Assembly (NCBI RefSeq): GCF_000006445.2
Contig: NC_006048.2
Coordinates: 2,108,001 to 2,172,000 of the forward strand
Reading direction: 5' to 3'
DNA: 64,000 nt
From: Debaryomyces hansenii CBS767
Lineage: Eukaryota; Ascomycota; Pichiomycetes; Serinales; Debaryomycetaceae
Shown here: positions 48,783 to 58,773 of the stretch, piece by piece
Layout of the letters: each line of letters starts with the position of its first letter
How positions within the stretch are numbered: the first letter of the stretch is position 1
Program-made: the position numbers and the translations under genes
Notes under the pieces: model-generated
The model's database searches: none
Told to the model about the DNA's origin: nothing
Seen by the model: the letters and a program-made list of their open reading frames with translations, nothing else

Positions 48783-49989
48783 ATGCAAACTGTAGATTTA
48801 TGCCTTTCGTCATCGTCTGCGATGATGAGAGACGAATATATGTCTCCACGAATTGGCAGGTATGTCGAATACACAAAATTATTTGAAGAAAGGGATACTA
48901 ATAGATAATAGCTTACCACCTTTCAAAGAATTGTTGAGAGGAATCAGGAATTATTCTGGACTGCTGCAGATGCAGCCTAGTCATTACTCGTATTCACCTC
49001 GGCCAGTTGAAAGTAATAAATCTCGACAACTGTCATATGTTTCTTCTGTTATTGGGACAGACGAAGGTGCAATGAGAAGTAGTAGGCTGCTTAGTGTGGG
49101 GCTGACTCTGTTTATGAACAAGAAAAGAGAGAGATTGCAGTTCGATACATTGGCCAAGGTGAGTGGGAGCCAGTACTACAATTCACCTGATTCAGTCAAG
49201 AAAAAAGAAGAAGATATTCTTTCGTTTTTAACTTGGTTCTTGCCTGGCCATGCTACATTGGCCGATTGTTTAAGTGAAATGAATGCAAACTTGCTAAGAG
49301 GCAAACTCAAAGGATCCAAGAATCTGTCAACCGAAATCTTGTTTTCACAAGATCTTCAGAGGAACGAGTTTGCAATCACGAGAGATGAGTTTAAAAAATG
49401 GGTTATCGATATCCCTGATGTATTATACAACAATATTTCTACTAGTCTTGAAAAGTTCTCCCTGATTCTACATGAATTGAAAATTATGAAATACAACTAC
49501 AAGCTTGAAAATGAAATAGAGATTAGAGACCACAAAGAACAAGAGCAGTGGCTGTACAAGAAGGAGTGTGACTCGCCAAATCATCAACATATAGGAGCCA
49601 ATAGTAGATGTGTGAACAATAATACAGGAGAAGGTGACTATGAGGACAGGGAGCTCACTGAATCACCTCCTACGAAAAATAAGATGCACCTGCCAAGGGG
49701 ACCTAACAAGCAAAAAATCCGTAAACCGAGAACAAAATGCCATAACATAAAGAAACAGAAGATCAAATGTAACCATTGTGAGTCGACCGAAACGCCCGAA
49801 TGGAGACGTGGCCCTGACGGCTCTCGAACATTATGCAACGCTTGCGGGCTCTTTTATTCAAAATTAACTAAGCGGTATGGTACTGAGGATGCTGTGGTAA
49901 TTATGAAAAGCAGGAAAACTGAAGGTTTAATAAGCGATAGAACGATTCCTTCACTTGACGCACTTAAAAGGATGGTTGGCGATACCTAG
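48783..49989 (+). CDS. GATA zinc-finger transcription factor (Brg1/Gat2-like), two exons
   Basis: Proposed exons 48783-48859 and 48912-49989 give 384 residues. Exon 1 encodes 25 residues beginning MQTVDLCLSSSSAMM. The splice joins MSPRIG to SLPPFKELLRGI, a short conserved-looking motif near the N-terminus of many Candida GATA factors. The single GATA finger is CNHC-X18-CNAC (about 312-337), with TPEWRRGPDGSRTLCNACGLFY in the Brg1/Gat2/Srd1 style (Arg-Arg-Gly-Pro-x-Gly) rather than the Gln3/Gat1 type. A basic stretch precedes it (KQKIRKPRTKCHNIKKQKIK). Brg1 in C. albicans controls hyphal and biofilm genes; orthology here is inference. Without splicing, an ATG at 48862 would give an alternative 375-residue protein. 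It diverges from the CPH1 gene and converges with KSP1. Confidence 0.82.
48860..48911 (+). other. intron in the GATA factor gene (52 nt)
   Basis: Donor GTATGT is at 48860-48865, branch TACTAAT at 48896-48902 and acceptor AATAG ends at 48911. It is phase 2, joining AG to C (Ser). Other nearby AGs (48904, 48928) would break the frame. The intron is also open in the downstream frame and contains an in-frame ATG at 48862. Confidence 0.75.
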
Positions 49990-50157
49990 TTTTTGTTTAA
50001 TCTAATACAATCAAATATATAATGGTAAAATATTTCGTAAATCGTAGAATGTATACACAAAAACAACACATAAAAAATTAAATTGAACCCATATATTTCG
50101 TAAGAAAAACGTAAAAAAAAGCCTGAGAAACGGCACTTATGCAAATTCAATACCTTT

Positions 50158-52752
50158 CTACTCCTTTCTCGACAAAAACCAATCTGTTTTATCAGAGGGG
50201 ACAGAAGACGAGCCAATTCTGTTTTCATTCACTTGGCTTAAAAAATTATTCGGATTCTTTTCATCGCCCGGAATCTTTCGCTTATCTTGAATATTAGGAA
50301 TATAATGATTCTTGACCTTTCCATTGATAGTTTGCAGATTCTGTGGTAACCCAATTCCAATTGGCCCATGTGAACTTCTTCGAAATGGAGGAATATACTT
50401 GCCACTGGTTGAATATGATGATGATAATGTAGGTGCAATATCACTTAAAGCATTACTACCCATAGATATAGGTCTTGTGCTATTCGGTGCAATCGTGGAG
50501 TTACGTCTTGTGTTATTTCCACTTCCACGATATGTTGTACCTTTATGAATGTAGGTGGAATTGTTAGTCCTAAAACTACCATGACCAGATACTGGGTTAT
50601 CAGAAACAACATTTGGAATTGTATAAGTTGGTACTTTGAAATTCGGCTTCTTAAAACTTACATCACCATTAGCCGCTTGCAGTGACTTGTTGCTTGGAAT
50701 TCGTGATTCATTATTTCTAGTATTTCCAAATTCAAAATCAGCATCTAAATGGAAAACTTCTTCATCATCATGATTCAAATCTAGATTGTCAATCTCTTCA
50801 ACTAATGGCCCTATATCCGGTGACTTCATGCACTGAGGCGACCGTAAGTAAGGAGGAATATATTTTCCTGAAGTAGATGAATTAACAGAAGTAGAATTAT
50901 GCTGGTGACTAAGAGCATGAAAAGAATTTGCAAGTAAATCTCCTGTAGTGTTATTCTTCCTTGATTTGGATGGATAAAACAGATGTGATTTCCTTCTATC
51001 GCTATAGTTGGAATAGTAGTGATTATAACTATCATTCTCATTATTATAATTATTATTATGATAAAAATTACGACTCTTGTTTTGCGTTGAATTGCTTGTC
51101 TTATAATTTCTTTTCCATGTGCGACGCTTATTACCATTTCTTTTCCAGTCACTTCGATTATTATACTTATTCTGATGATGAGGGTGTTGGTACTTTCCAG
51201 TGTTATTGAATCTTTGTTCGCCATATTTGTCCATATAATGATTAAACACAGATTTAGGGGTAAAGAAATCTTCCCGATTGAACCTATTATTAAATACATT
51301 ACCATTATTAAATGAATTGTAATTATTATTTGGTTTATGATGACTATTGATAGCCGATTGGTTGTACGACGCAACATTGAAAGGTTTACGGGTATTCCGA
51401 ATAAACTTAATATTGCCATCCGATATTGGAATTGGCTTCATGTTTGTACTAGAGGATAACAATGCATCCGCTCTATGATTATGCGGCATTGCTGGTTCAT
51501 CTTTTAATTCAATTGCCCTTGAATTCACGGTATCGCTCTCTGTCGTAGAATCTGTCTCAGGTTTTAAACAATTAATTGACTTACTTTCAACATCAGTGGT
51601 CGTGATTAACGGTATTGATTTAGTTGGTGAGAGAGATACAGAAACATTTTTCTTCGCTTCTTCATGAGTATAGTAATCATCTACGCCATCATCAAAGTAT
51701 TCATCCTCATCGTCATCGTCATTGTCATCGTCATCGTCAGCATCATCCTCATCAATATCAGCTTCCTCTAAATTCTCATCTTCATAATCACTTGCCCAGT
51801 ACTCTTCGTCAATTGTAAAATACTTTAATGCGGTCAATTCATTCTGCAAGTTCTGCAAATCACGATTACTAGGATCAATATTAAGACAGTATCTCGTCAC
51901 TGAAAACATCTCACCACTCATTGTAGAAAAAATATCGAATAATGCCTCTCTGTTGCTAGCAAATTGAACAAATCGCTTATCTGAATAATTCGCTACCTGA
52001 AACGGATTCTTATGGAATACTAAAGTCAATAGAATAATTCCAATCGACCATAAGTCAATTTTCGAGGCATCATAGTGGTCAATTGATTCATCAAATAATT
52101 CAGGTGCCATATATCTTTCCGAACCAATATCAAATTCGTTCTTATTCGTGATATTACGTGTTGTTGTTGCAAGACCCCAGTCACATAACTTAATTGACCA
52201 ATCTTCACCAATCAAAATGTTCTCAGGTTTTAAATCTCTATGAAAAACATTCTTAGAATGGCAATAATCTAAGGCGCTTAAAACCTGGAGGAAAGCATCT
52301 TTAATATCTTGAGAGGTCGTAGGGCCATCACCACTTTGAATGGCCTCATATAAATCGCCTCTGGAACAATATTCCAATATTAGACATGAGTCAAAATGAT
52401 CATATAAAGATGTGACATTATCATGGACTCCTAAAATCTTGTGAATTGAAATTTCTTTGGCAGCCTCTTCGTACAATGTCTTCAAAATTGAGTTTTTACG
52501 TTCTGTTTCAGCATTGACAACTGAACGATATCTTGCAGGCGAAGAGCTTGCACGTCCGTTTTCTTTCTCGTTGGACTTATCCTCGGTATTATAATCCAAT
52601 GGATATATAAATTTTACCGCCACTAGTTTATCATTTAGCTTTTTATCCTTAGCAAGTGATACTAAACCATATGAGCCTTTACTGATATTTGCAACTTTTT
52701 CATACCGGCTTCTTAAAAGATTACCGTTATCGTATTTCTCGTACTCGTCCAT
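50158..52752 (-). CDS. KSP1: serine/threonine kinase Ksp1
   Basis: This 864-residue protein (S. cerevisiae Ksp1, 1029) has a kinase domain at about 16-325: P-loop-like ISKGSYGLVSLAKD, VAVKFIYPLD, catalytic FHRDLKPENILIG (about 170), and LCDWGLATT with DWG in place of DFG, a substitution I also recall in S. cerevisiae Ksp1. GSERYMAPELFD completes the activation segment, and HKNPFQVANYSDK is a further Ksp1-specific match. An almost pure Asp/Glu tract (about 330-375) follows, then a long Asn/Ser-rich tail with a repeated GKYIPPYLR / GKYIPPFRR motif. Ksp1 acts under TORC1/PKA, restraining autophagy and promoting filamentous growth and stress-granule-like assemblies in S. cerevisiae. The tail is probably disordered. 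Confidence 0.9.
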   Translation of the reverse strand: MDEYEKYDNGNLLRSRYEKVANISKGSYGLVSLAKDKKLNDKLVAVKFIYPLDYNTEDKSNEKENGRASSSPARYRSVVNAETERKNSILKTLYEEAAKEISIHKILGVHDNVTSLYDHFDSCLILEYCSRGDLYEAIQSGDGPTTSQDIKDAFLQVLSALDYCHSKNVFHRDLKPENILIGEDWSIKLCDWGLATTTRNITNKNEFDIGSERYMAPELFDESIDHYDASKIDLWSIGIILLTLVFHKNPFQVANYSDKRFVQFASNREALFDIFSTMSGEMFSVTRYCLNIDPSNRDLQNLQNELTALKYFTIDEEYWASDYEDENLEEADIDEDDADDDDDNDDDDEDEYFDDGVDDYYTHEEAKKNVSVSLSPTKSIPLITTTDVESKSINCLKPETDSTTESDTVNSRAIELKDEPAMPHNHRADALLSSSTNMKPIPISDGNIKFIRNTRKPFNVASYNQSAINSHHKPNNNYNSFNNGNVFNNRFNREDFFTPKSVFNHYMDKYGEQRFNNTGKYQHPHHQNKYNNRSDWKRNGNKRRTWKRNYKTSNSTQNKSRNFYHNNNYNNENDSYNHYYSNYSDRRKSHLFYPSKSRKNNTTGDLLANSFHALSHQHNSTSVNSSTSGKYIPPYLRSPQCMKSPDIGPLVEEIDNLDLNHDDEEVFHLDADFEFGNTRNNESRIPSNKSLQAANGDVSFKKPNFKVPTYTIPNVVSDNPVSGHGSFRTNNSTYIHKGTTYRGSGNNTRRNSTIAPNSTRPISMGSNALSDIAPTLSSSYSTSGKYIPPFRRSSHGPIGIGLPQNLQTINGKVKNHYIPNIQDKRKIPGDEKNPNNFLSQVNENRIGSSSVPSDKTDWFLSRKE

Positions 52753-53594
52753 TCCAAAGAAAGTTATGCCCTAAATCCTTAAAAAAATATGTATCACACA
52801 GCCAAACCAAATGTTGTATCGAACAAATAATATAAAAACAGATGAAAATCAATTAACCTAATACAGAATCCAAACAGTCCTGGATCTTCTAGGGGATGTA
52901 AATATGCAATTAACCAAAAATAAAAAAACAGCAACTAATGCAAAAAAATCTCTAACAATCCACCGGTAGGTTTAGCACAGATTTCAAAATAAAAATGGTA
53001 ATTAGTGCTTTCGGATATATAAAATGCAAATGATTTATATGATAAAGTTCAAACGGATCCTAAATCAACATAAAGTATTTCAAACTATACTATAAGGAAT
53101 ATGAAAATATGGCAGGGAAATGCAAGATCAGCACGGTTATTATGCTATAACAATATTTTATGAAGTACGCTTTGATCAATTAATGTCCAAGTATACTTAA
53201 TGGAATCTATTGTAATATATATATGCTCGGGGCCTGATCAATCAAAATTGGTTAGCCGCTTACTTCAAATAACGATGGTTAGTTCAATTTATCCAATAAA
53301 ACTTAACCAAAAATTCCTCAACAACTATTACGATGTATTTAATATCAAACTTCGTTAAATATATCCGTAATCACAATAATTATTATCAAACTAATAAAAA
53401 GAACTTATACCCGAATCAATCAGTTTTATCATCAATTTGCTCCCCACTCTAAACAAAAACTTCTATCCAATTATGTCGCGCATCTTCATCAACTAATGCG
53501 ACATTTTGCCATTTATGATTCTCTATAGCAAAGATCCATCAGTAACCTAGGATAGATTTAGATTACTAGATTATCAGCAAAAGAAAATCGTAGA
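52753..53594. promoter_or_regulatory. divergent promoter KSP1 / UBX5
   Basis: This is 842 bp of AT-rich DNA with A-rich and TATATA stretches (about 53215-53222). No coding potential, RNA gene or repeat is seen. Confidence 0.35.
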
Positions 53595-55076
53595 ATGGAT
53601 GAGCTAGTTAGCACATTTTTAGCAGTTACAGGAATAGAAGATGAATCAACCGCCAAACAGTATTTGGAAATCACCAATAATGATTTAGAGTATGCAGTTA
53701 CCCTATACATGGAATCGAACCCGCCAGCTAATGCTTCTGGTCAGAATGCATCTCATGGAGACGATGAAGAATTGGCACAGAGGCTTCAACAAGAAGCGTA
53801 TGGAAATGAAGGATCGGACGTTAGAGAAGCAGATACAAATATTCATAGACATGAGACGTTGGTCGATTCTTTCGGCGGGGGATTTACGCCATCACCTCAT
53901 ATTAGCAGACCAGGAGATATATTTGGCGCGGGCAGGGTTGGTGTTTTCAACCAAAGATATGATGGTGAAGGAGATGAGTTCCATTTTGATCGGTTTGAAG
54001 AATTACCCGACGATGATGATGATGAAGAAGAAGATGATGATGATGAAGTAATGGTATTAGATAATGATGGAGAAGTGGTTGAAAACGATAGAGAAAGGCC
54101 TCGTTCAAGGAGAAGAATGAATAGAAATGACAGAATGAGTGAATTAACATCTACACAAAGAAGACTAGCCAACTTATTCAAACCACCATTTGATATAATG
54201 TCTAAGATTGATTTAGATGCAGCGAAGACTGAGGGAAGACGCCTGAAAAAATGGATTTTAATAAATATCCAAGATTCATCCGAGTTCACCTGCCAGGTTT
54301 TAAATAGAGACTTTTGGTCTCAACTGAAGATCAAGAATGTTGTCCGTGATCACTTTATATTTTTGCAGTATCAACATGATTCGCCAAATGGTACAAATTA
54401 TAAAAACTTTTATTCAATTGATAAATATCCTCATATTTCTATTTTGGATCCATTAACGGGTGAAAGAGTCTTCAAATGGACAGATGGTGAGATACCTGAA
54501 GCTGATACCTGGTTAGAGGAAGTGGATCAGTTTTTAGATAAATTCTCGTTGTTACCTAATTCAAATAATCCAATTATTAACCATGAAGCTAAATTTGATC
54601 CTGATGCATTATCGGAAGAACAACAAATTGAATTTGCAATGAAACAATCAATTATTGATAGCCAAACTGGTGGTACAACCTCTGATGATGCTATTGAGGT
54701 AGATGAAACAAACGAAATGGGTGCTTCAGATAACAATTCTGTTCCTGAGGAAGGAGACAAGTTCTCAAGCATACAGACGCTTGACCACGAAGAACCAAGT
54801 GCTGGAAATTCGGTCACTCGTATACAGATTCGTTTTCCAAATGGAAAGAGACTCATCCATAAATTTGACCTCGATGAAGATACTGTATTAACTGTCTATC
54901 AATGGCTAAAGTATATTGTAGCAAATAGCGATGATGAATATGGTTTGAGTAAAGATGATAGATTTATTTTATCGAATGTTTCTAATAAAGCGAAAAAGTC
55001 GTTAATTGACTCATTGGATTCAACAATTAATGAAGCTGAATTAAAAAATGCAAGTATTTTATTAGAGAAAGAATAA
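53595..55076 (+). CDS. UBX5: UBX-domain protein Ubx5
   Basis: This 493-residue protein (S. cerevisiae Ubx5, 500) starts with a UBA-like domain (1-45, VSTFLAVTGIEDESTAKQYLEI) that binds ubiquitin. A long acidic run (about 138-150) follows, then a thioredoxin-like UAS domain (about 190-325, KWILINIQDSSEFTCQVLNRDFWS), a ubiquitin-interacting-motif-like helix (EEQQIEFAMKQSI, 345-357), and a C-terminal UBX domain (about 405-493, TRIQIRFPNGKRLIHKFDLDE). UBX proteins recruit Cdc48/p97 to ubiquitinated clients; Ubx5 acts with Cdc48 and Cul3 in RNA polymerase II turnover and DNA-protein crosslink repair. All expected modules are present. It converges with the next gene (34 bp between stops). Confidence 0.93.
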   Translation: MDELVSTFLAVTGIEDESTAKQYLEITNNDLEYAVTLYMESNPPANASGQNASHGDDEELAQRLQQEAYGNEGSDVREADTNIHRHETLVDSFGGGFTPSPHISRPGDIFGAGRVGVFNQRYDGEGDEFHFDRFEELPDDDDDEEEDDDDEVMVLDNDGEVVENDRERPRSRRRMNRNDRMSELTSTQRRLANLFKPPFDIMSKIDLDAAKTEGRRLKKWILINIQDSSEFTCQVLNRDFWSQLKIKNVVRDHFIFLQYQHDSPNGTNYKNFYSIDKYPHISILDPLTGERVFKWTDGEIPEADTWLEEVDQFLDKFSLLPNSNNPIINHEAKFDPDALSEEQQIEFAMKQSIIDSQTGGTTSDDAIEVDETNEMGASDNNSVPEEGDKFSSIQTLDHEEPSAGNSVTRIQIRFPNGKRLIHKFDLDEDTVLTVYQWLKYIVANSDDEYGLSKDDRFILSNVSNKAKKSLIDSLDSTINEAELKNASILLEKE

Positions 55077-55110
55077 ATAGTATATATTGATTCGATATAT
55101 AAAATATATC

Positions 55111-56409
55111 TCAAACTTCTTCGCTTTTGTTTTGTAGTTTTGGAAACGCTTCAAGCGGTGGTAGTTCAGGAATGTTTAATTTAGGGAGGCCCGTAGCTAA
55201 AAGTGGCGGACTAGAATCTGCCAAGATAGATCTAAGAGATTTAGGCTTTGGGTGTGATACTGTATCTGATGACATACTAAGTAATTGTTTGTACTTCTGT
55301 TTCAAGGATTCTTCAGTTATTTCTTGGTCCTCCTCATTGGTGTCTGTCTGTGGTTCGATAATGTCCGGTTCCTCCTCATTAATGATCGACTTATTTGCTA
55401 TAGAATTTCTCAACAAATGTATGTCATTGACAATCTCGTTATCGCTCAATCCCGAACAAGAATTTAGCTTATAACTTATATTAGAAGTATTTGCATGGGC
55501 TGCTTGGCTTCTTTCAAACCTTTCTAGCTGTGATAAAATCCTATATTTTTCATTTGTCAATTCTATTTTGTTTTTCTTAAAATATGAATTATTCGAATCG
55601 TAATAATTGTCATGATTATTCGAAACAGCCGGGTCTCTATTCGCAGTATCATAGCTTCGTTTCAAATCGGTTGGAGAAATAACCGATCTATAGTATTGTT
55701 CCTTATTCTTATTATTTAGCTCTCCTTTGTTCACATTGTGATGTTCTTTATATAAGTCATTTAGTTGTTCATAAGTTTCATTTATTAATTTATTCTTGTA
55801 TGCAACTAAGTCACTCTGGTATTGCTTCCAAATTATTGTCGAATTTGCCCTAGTATTAGACTCCAATAACAAATGATTATAATGACTTTCGCCTAAAATA
55901 CTTTTTAAATCATTCCCATAGGGCCTTATTACGTTGTCAAATTGTCCCTCGAACGGTAACTGGCGGGCTTTGTTTGCTACATCACCTCTCGACAGAATAT
56001 TGACTTTATAATTTCCGAGAAAGCTTAACGGTGATCTGATATTTTGAAATAAGTATTTTAGCGTGTCTTCATATTCATCTAGCGTATCGCAGATATCATT
56101 AACGGAACCTGTCTTGCTCGACAATATCAAATCTTCAGTATTGGTTTTGATATTATTGATAGTTTCTGTTTGTGTACTAAAAACCTCCAGCCATTCGGTC
56201 TCGTCCTCCGCAAGTTTCGAGATAAAGTAGTTTATAGAATTAATCAAGTGATTAATCCTGGCGACTCTAGAATTTAGGTATTCCTTGGAAAGTGAGTTGA
56301 ATTGTTTGGATATATCATCTTCAAAATTCGTTAATTCTTCGATCGACGAATGAGCCAAATTCGATATATGTGATTCTTTAAATTCATTTAAATTTTCTGA
56401 CAGAGCCAT
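55111..56409 (-). CDS. unrecognised coiled-coil protein
   Basis: This 432-residue, mostly helical, highly charged protein has ATG 56409. The first 110 residues are predicted coiled coil (FEDDISKQFNSLSKEYLNSRVARINHLINS). A middle segment (about 145-245) again reads as a long helix. The tail is acidic and ends in a Pro/Leu-rich patch (LPKLNIPELPPLEAF). GLSDNEIVNDIHLLRNSI (about 319-336) faintly recalls the C-terminal signature of Sds3/Dep1-type subunits of the Rpd3L deacetylase complex, but the N-terminus does not fit what I know of that family. A kinetochore or vesicle-tether coiled-coil protein would look similar. Existence as a gene is well supported by length; function is open. Confidence 0.7.
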   Translation of the reverse strand: MALSENLNEFKESHISNLAHSSIEELTNFEDDISKQFNSLSKEYLNSRVARINHLINSINYFISKLAEDETEWLEVFSTQTETINNIKTNTEDLILSSKTGSVNDICDTLDEYEDTLKYLFQNIRSPLSFLGNYKVNILSRGDVANKARQLPFEGQFDNVIRPYGNDLKSILGESHYNHLLLESNTRANSTIIWKQYQSDLVAYKNKLINETYEQLNDLYKEHHNVNKGELNNKNKEQYYRSVISPTDLKRSYDTANRDPAVSNNHDNYYDSNNSYFKKNKIELTNEKYRILSQLERFERSQAAHANTSNISYKLNSCSGLSDNEIVNDIHLLRNSIANKSIINEEEPDIIEPQTDTNEEDQEITEESLKQKYKQLLSMSSDTVSHPKPKSLRSILADSSPPLLATGLPKLNIPELPPLEAFPKLQNKSEEV

Positions 56410-56800
56410 GAATGAAGTGAGTACACTTTTAGTTAAGTTACGGGACTAATTATATAACCTTCTTTACGGGTATGTCGCTCTACATAAGTTCAACTTATTT
56501 TTTTGCGATAATAGAGATGGTAGTGTGTAACTACAATTTCTAATTCCTACTACCAGACCTACCGTATAGACCATGCTATGGGATAATAAGAAAGCAAAAC
56601 GGCGGTATGTTGCTAGTCTTTGATGTATTATAAGCTTGGAGAGTTATCCAGAACTCAACAATTCAATAATTTAATCAGTATAACACCCAATCCCTACAAA
56701 GAATATTCAAAAGCTAAAGCCACAATATTAAATTAGAAAAACTATATAGAAGGTGTAACATAAGTAAACATATATTACGCTGTAATAACAGTAATTATAC
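56410..56800. other. intergenic between coiled-coil gene and SKP1
   Basis: This is a 391 bp AT-rich spacer between two minus-strand genes. It holds the SKP1 terminator and the promoter of the upstream-named coiled-coil gene. Nothing specific is seen. Confidence 0.3.
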
Positions 56801-57295
56801 CTAACGGTCTTCGGCCCATTCATTCTCCCTTTTTATAGCGGCCTCTTCCTCTGGACTGAAATCATTGACAATATTGAAAGTTCTTCTCAATTCTTCTGGT
56901 GATTTGCCTCTGATCATCTCAGCAACTATCTTGCAGCCCGAGTCTAAAAGGGGACGGATGTTTAAGTAGTTAGCGGCCAAGATTATTTCGTATAACATTT
57001 CTTGATCAACCTTCAAGAAATTCTTATCCCATTCATCAACTGGGGCTGATTTTCTTGCATCCTCATCATCATCGTCTGGAAACACAGAGTTTTTATGGTG
57101 GGTACACCACTCTAATACCTTAGACAAGACGGTTGATCTTACATTTGGTGTTGGAATTTCGAAATCTTCTTCCAATCCGTCAGGATTCAAATCTTCAATC
57201 ATCTTCTTAATCAAAATAGACTTCTCAGCTATTTTGACATCGACTGGAAATTTCTCATCGTCAGAGGAGATTATGATAACTTTTGGCTGTGACAT
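56801..57295 (-). CDS. SKP1: SCF ubiquitin ligase adaptor Skp1
   Basis: This 164-residue protein has the N-terminal BTB/POZ fold ([20 protein letters not shown]...[22 protein letters not shown]) that contacts the cullin Cdc53. The C-terminal F-box-binding helices include [30 protein letters not shown] and [21 protein letters not shown], ending [15 protein letters not shown], almost invariant across eukaryotes. It is shorter than S. cerevisiae Skp1 (194) and close to the human length (163), because the loop after strand 2 is short. It serves in SCF ligases and at the kinetochore in CBF3. The protein is very well conserved, so the call is secure. Confidence 0.97.
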   Translation of the reverse strand: MSQPKVIIISSDDEKFPVDVKIAEKSILIKKMIEDLNPDGLEEDFEIPTPNVRSTVLSKVLEWCTHHKNSVFPDDDDEDARKSAPVDEWDKNFLKVDQEMLYEIILAANYLNIRPLLDSGCKIVAEMIRGKSPEELRRTFNIVNDFSPEEEAAIKRENEWAEDR

Positions 57296-57510
57296 ATTAA
57301 ACTAAATGGTGTTATCGATGATTTATAATGTAAGTAGATAATGAATGTTCTATTATGTGCTAGGTCCTGGAGTCGTGCGCGCGATCATACTAAAGGGTAT
57401 ACTATCATATATTCCGTAAATATTAGCACAAGATGATTAATACTATATGAAAGTTGAACGATGTGAAGAGGTCATTAAGGTACTAAATTTATTAATAATA
57501 TACAAAAACG

Positions 57511-58773
57511 TTACTCAAAATTTGAATAAATCGATGCACTAAACTCATCTAAACTCTCGATTTCATTCAAATTATTCATGTAGATATTACCTGATAATTC
57601 GTTACTGAAAGTATCATTCATCAAGTTATTATTATCACATAAAACACCACATTGGATACTTAACTGAGCCAATAAGTTTGCCAATTTAAATTGTTTTATG
57701 TTTGAAATATCAATCACCTTCTCTTGGTTAGTGTATGCGTTCTCTGGATCCAAACTTAATAACAAGTTCTCGATTAACGTCGATTTACAGCTGTCTACCA
57801 TATTTATCAATATGTCTCCGAATGCCTCGTTGCTTACTAGATATGTAGTTTCATTGATTAATTTTAGCATAATCGAGTCTTCTATGTCTAATTCTTTAAT
57901 TAATTCAGGGTTTGTGTTTAATAAACTCTCTATCAAATTATCGTAACTGATTGGGAAAACTGCATTCAAAATTTCTTGATTATGGTTAGTAGACAACTCA
58001 TTGACCATTTCACACAAAAGGTCATCGAACTTATTAATAGATAACTCAGTTCTAGCATTGATAGTGTTAAACTTTTCAGTAACTACCTTTTCAACTAAAT
58101 CACTTATCTTCAACCAGCCCTTGTTTAATAACCACCAACTCAATGATAAATAAGATTGTTCAATAAAATAATCCTGAGAGGTCTCAGTATCATTGACCTT
58201 ACCACCTGCTAATATGATTGCACTCTCCAAATATGATCTTCTGGCCAAAATATTCAATTGGAGTCTCGTTAATAACAACAAGCCAGATATCGAATACATC
58301 AAAGTTAATGTTCTGGTCAATGTCTTGATCTTCAATAACTTCCATAATTCGGTCTTCGATAAACTCATATAATGCGATAAGTCACTAGAATCGTTTGTAT
58401 TTTGGTGCATAGTTAAGTTATCAGTAGTCAATAATGAATCGGATATCTCTTGAGGTGTGGGATTCGAATTGGTCTTTTTCAATTTTAATGCCTGGGTAAT
58501 TAATTCAATAGGTAAATGGTTTATAATTGGCTGAGTCAACACAGGAAGTAATGCCAATATGGTTAAATAGCAGTCATTTTGAGTTTGAACAAATCTTCGT
58601 TTTATTTGCTCCTTAACAAACAATTCTTGTCTCAACGAGTTTTGGAAGTTCTTTAACTTCTTGATAATAAATTGATTAACCAAAAAGTATGCCGAGAACG
58701 TCAAAGTTGCTGTCACTATCAACTTCTTCTTATGGCGTCTCAAAAAGCTATTCAAACTCGAGAAGATAGGCAT
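57511..58773 (-). CDS. PEX3: peroxin Pex3, peroxisomal membrane biogenesis
   Basis: This 420-residue form starts at ATG 58773 (S. cerevisiae Pex3, 441). Pex3 is anchored in the peroxisomal membrane by its N-terminus and docks Pex19 carrying new membrane proteins; it also recruits inheritance and pexophagy factors. The start MPIFSSLNSFLRRHKKK, then a hydrophobic anchor (about 18-38), mirrors the known short luminal/targeting end rich in basic residues. HFIKEQIKRRF-type segment VKEQIKRRFVQTQND, LTRTLTLMYSISGLLLLTRLQLNIL and YLSLSWWLLNKGW are strong family matches. The frame opens with TTG at 58860 and has an earlier ATG at 58845 (444 residues). I prefer 58773 because it aligns with S. cerevisiae and has A at -3. 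Confidence 0.93.
   Translation of the reverse strand: MPIFSSLNSFLRRHKKKLIVTATLTFSAYFLVNQFIIKKLKNFQNSLRQELFVKEQIKRRFVQTQNDCYLTILALLPVLTQPIINHLPIELITQALKLKKTNSNPTPQEISDSLLTTDNLTMHQNTNDSSDLSHYMSLSKTELWKLLKIKTLTRTLTLMYSISGLLLLTRLQLNILARRSYLESAIILAGGKVNDTETSQDYFIEQSYLSLSWWLLNKGWLKISDLVEKVVTEKFNTINARTELSINKFDDLLCEMVNELSTNHNQEILNAVFPISYDNLIESLLNTNPELIKELDIEDSIMLKLINETTYLVSNEAFGDILINMVDSCKSTLIENLLLSLDPENAYTNQEKVIDISNIKQFKLANLLAQLSIQCGVLCDNNNLMNDTFSNELSGNIYMNNLNEIESLDEFSASIYSNFE

Noticed and set aside
53897..54289. Ser-rich minus ORF opposite the UBX5 acidic tract
   Set aside because: Antisense shadow of GAT/GAA repeats coding for the Asp/Glu run.
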